Source of the DNA: Halalkalibacter suaedae
GTDB taxonomy: Bacteria; Bacillota; Bacilli; Bacillales; Bacillaceae_D
Assembly (NCBI RefSeq): GCF_017939705.1
Contig: NZ_JAGKSQ010000004.1
Span: 248,001-312,000, forward strand
Direction of reading: 5' to 3'
DNA: 64,000 nucleotides
Part shown: piece by piece, positions 62,564-64,000 of the stretch
How the letters are laid out: the number at the start of each line of letters is the position of its first letter
Numbering within the stretch: the stretch's first letter is position 1
Position numbers and translations under genes: made by a program
The notes under the pieces: generated by a model
What the model was told of the DNA's origin: nothing
Seen by the model: only the letters and a program-made list of their open reading frames with translations
The model's database searches: none

Positions 62564-63325
62564 ATGAACATTACTGAAGTATTGAGATTAGAAAATATAA
62601 CTAAGATTTATAAACAAGAGACGCATCAAGTATTTGCTCTACGCGATGTGTGTTGTAGTCTAAACAAGGGTGAAATGGTTGCAATTATGGGTACTAGTGG
62701 ATCGGGGAAAAGTACGTTACTTAATATGGTTAGTGCATTAGATGAGCCAACAAGTGGGGATTTATACTTATTAGGGAAGAAAACGAAGGAGATCTTTAAA
62801 GAGCCTCATGCTTCTGACTATCGTAAAGCAAATATTGGATTTATCTTTCAATCTTTTCAGTTATTAAAAAATTTAAACGTCGAAGATAACATTGCCTTAC
62901 CACTGATATTAAATGATGTCTCACAAGTAGAAATAAGAGAACGAATCGGATGGGTTATGAAACAACTAGGGATTGATAAGTGGCGTAAGCATCGACCGAC
63001 AGAACTATCTGGGGGACAACAGCAACGTGTAGCTGTTGCTAGAGCGATCATTACCAATCCACCTATTTTACTAGCAGATGAGCCAACAGGGAGTCTTGAC
63101 TTTAATACGACCAAGGATATTATGAATTTGCTTGTACAACTGAAAGAAGCTAATAACCAAAGCATATTATTGGTAACGCACGATCCATATGTTGCAACGT
63201 TTGCAAACAGGGTGTTGTTTTTCCACGATGGCCAAATAATAAATGAATACCACAACACACATCAAGAACAAGATTTAGACATCATCTTATCGAAGTTTAA
63301 AGAGATAACGCGAGGTGGGCATTAA
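62564..63325 (+). CDS. ABC transporter ATPase, LolD/MacB (peptide-efflux) type
   Basis: 253 aa. Walker A GTSGSGKST (residues 43-51), LSGGQQQRVAVARA signature, Walker B ILLADEPTGSLD and H-loop LLVTHDP. Pairs with FtsX-like permeases; in Bacilli such modules often detect or expel antimicrobial peptides. AGAGGAGAG before ATG. The permease starts directly after its stop. Confidence 0.95.
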   Translation: MNITEVLRLENITKIYKQETHQVFALRDVCCSLNKGEMVAIMGTSGSGKSTLLNMVSALDEPTSGDLYLLGKKTKEIFKEPHASDYRKANIGFIFQSFQLLKNLNVEDNIALPLILNDVSQVEIRERIGWVMKQLGIDKWRKHRPTELSGGQQQRVAVARAIITNPPILLADEPTGSLDFNTTKDIMNLLVQLKEANNQSILLVTHDPYVATFANRVLFFHDGQIINEYHNTHQEQDLDIILSKFKEITRGGH

Positions 63326-64000
63326 TTGTTTACATTGCGAGCCATTTCTCTTAAACTATTTCGGGCAAGTTTACCAACGACCATCGTTACGATATTAACC
63401 ATTGCTGTATCAACATGCCTCATCATGACAATGATGTTGTATTCTATTAATGCCAAAAATCATATGCAGGAACAAATCTATCAGTTATACGGGAATGTTG
63501 ATTTGACTGCAGGCTATAATCTTGAGCAAACTACATATTTAACTACGAACCAACTTGATCGAATTACGCAACTAGACGGTATAGAAGCCCTATCTAAAAT
63601 ATCATTAGCGTTTACGAGTGTGGAAGGGGTATCAGATGAAGTTTATACACTAGGTGTTGAAAATGATGATCTAGTACAAAGTCGCTATCATCACACTAAA
63701 GATTTAACTAATAACGATGTCGTTGTTTCCTCAGCACTTGCCGAGGTCTTAAACGTGCAAGTGGGAGGGCAATTACAGGTTGAAGGTAGCCTATTTACTG
63801 TACGTGAAGTTATATCATTTGAAGACATTCATTCAGAAGCACCAAAACTAATACTGTTATCCAATGATGTAGTAAAAAAGTGGATGAGTTCAACTAGTGA
63901 AGGAGAGGCCTTATTTGCTTTAATCAAAGCAGCAGACAAGGCAAATGCTACGGAACTAGCAGTGGCAATAAAAAAGCTAGACGATACATTGCGTGTAGAG
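63326..64000 (+). CDS. FtsX-like ABC permease (3' end outside window)
   Basis: TTG immediately after the ATPase TAA. 225 codons present: an N-terminal membrane helix (LPTTIVTILTIAVSTCLIMTMM) and the start of a MacB-like periplasmic-type domain (YGNVDLTAGYNLEQ, DVVVSSALAEVLNVQVGGQL). Frame remains open at the window edge. Confidence 0.9.
   Translation, partial: MFTLRAISLKLFRASLPTTIVTILTIAVSTCLIMTMMLYSINAKNHMQEQIYQLYGNVDLTAGYNLEQTTYLTTNQLDRITQLDGIEALSKISLAFTSVEGVSDEVYTLGVENDDLVQSRYHHTKDLTNNDVVVSSALAEVLNVQVGGQLQVEGSLFTVREVISFEDIHSEAPKLILLSNDVVKKWMSSTSEGEALFALIKAADKANATELAVAIKKLDDTLRVE

Overview
The window looks like chromosomal DNA of a low-GC Gram-positive bacterium, most likely a Bacillaceae member and possibly an alkaliphile. 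The basis is AT-rich DNA, strong AGGAGG-type ribosome binding sites with many TTG/GTG starts, a liquefying GH13 alpha-amylase of the alkaline-Bacillus type, PadR/DUF2812/ABC and CzrA/CDF gene sets, and a kynurenine-pathway operon kynU-kynB-kynA. Species assignment is inference.

Layout. (1) 1-4.7 kb: the 3' part of an alpha-amylase gene, an unknown gene, a nested inverted repeat, then a c-di-GMP-I riboswitch with its terminator in front of a chemotaxis receptor gene. (2) 4.7-15.7 kb: single, mostly unlinked metabolic or resistance-type genes (VOC, alpha/beta hydrolase, P-loop kinases, methyltransferases, arylamine N-acetyltransferase, NUDIX, DUF2691) plus a PadR-controlled ABC exporter operon with a 21-bp perfect operator palindrome. 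A roughly 230-bp structured Bacillaceae-type intergenic element lies at 11.05 kb. (3) 15.8-19.5 kb: TetR regulator divergent from the tryptophan-to-anthranilate operon kynUBA. (4) 21.0-21.9 kb: a tyrosine recombinase on the minus strand, broken by a one-base frameshift. (5) 21.9-62.5 kb: about 40 kb of small, mostly plus-strand, mostly single genes.

Region 5 is the unusual part. After most genes there is a copy of a roughly 76-87 bp element, complete or decayed. It has a 5' box (TTAAnTAACGGGnGC, often touching the stop codon of the gene before it), a terminator-like hairpin, and either a 3' box AAAAGGAAATTAATGTTAAA or an alternative GGCAGG(T/A)TA end. The next gene starts about 30-120 bp later. 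I count more than 30 complete or partial copies. Cargo is highly mixed: GNAT acetyltransferases (including a diverged duplicate pair), VOC, SUKH/ComJ/immunity-like proteins, lipoproteins, tiny membrane proteins, an MFS pump, an FAD monooxygenase, an ECF sigma/anti-sigma pair, CPBP protease, RidA/HxlR, and Zn efflux CDF/ArsR. At least eight genes here are frameshifted, truncated or interrupted, while flanking housekeeping-type operons are intact. A 2,644-bp group II intron sits precisely inside one copy of the element, and comparison with a near-identical uninterrupted copy fixes both intron ends.

Working hypothesis: region 5 is an integron-like gene-cassette array in a Firmicute. Its recombination sites are not classical attC sites, and the adjacent recombinase is Xer-like (no IntI-specific insertion) and now frameshifted. 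The competing reading is a non-mobile composite of intrinsic terminator plus extended -10 promoter that spread between genes. The sequence alone does not decide between them. (6) 62.5-64 kb: an ABC transporter of the LolD/MacB type with its FtsX-like permease running off the window.
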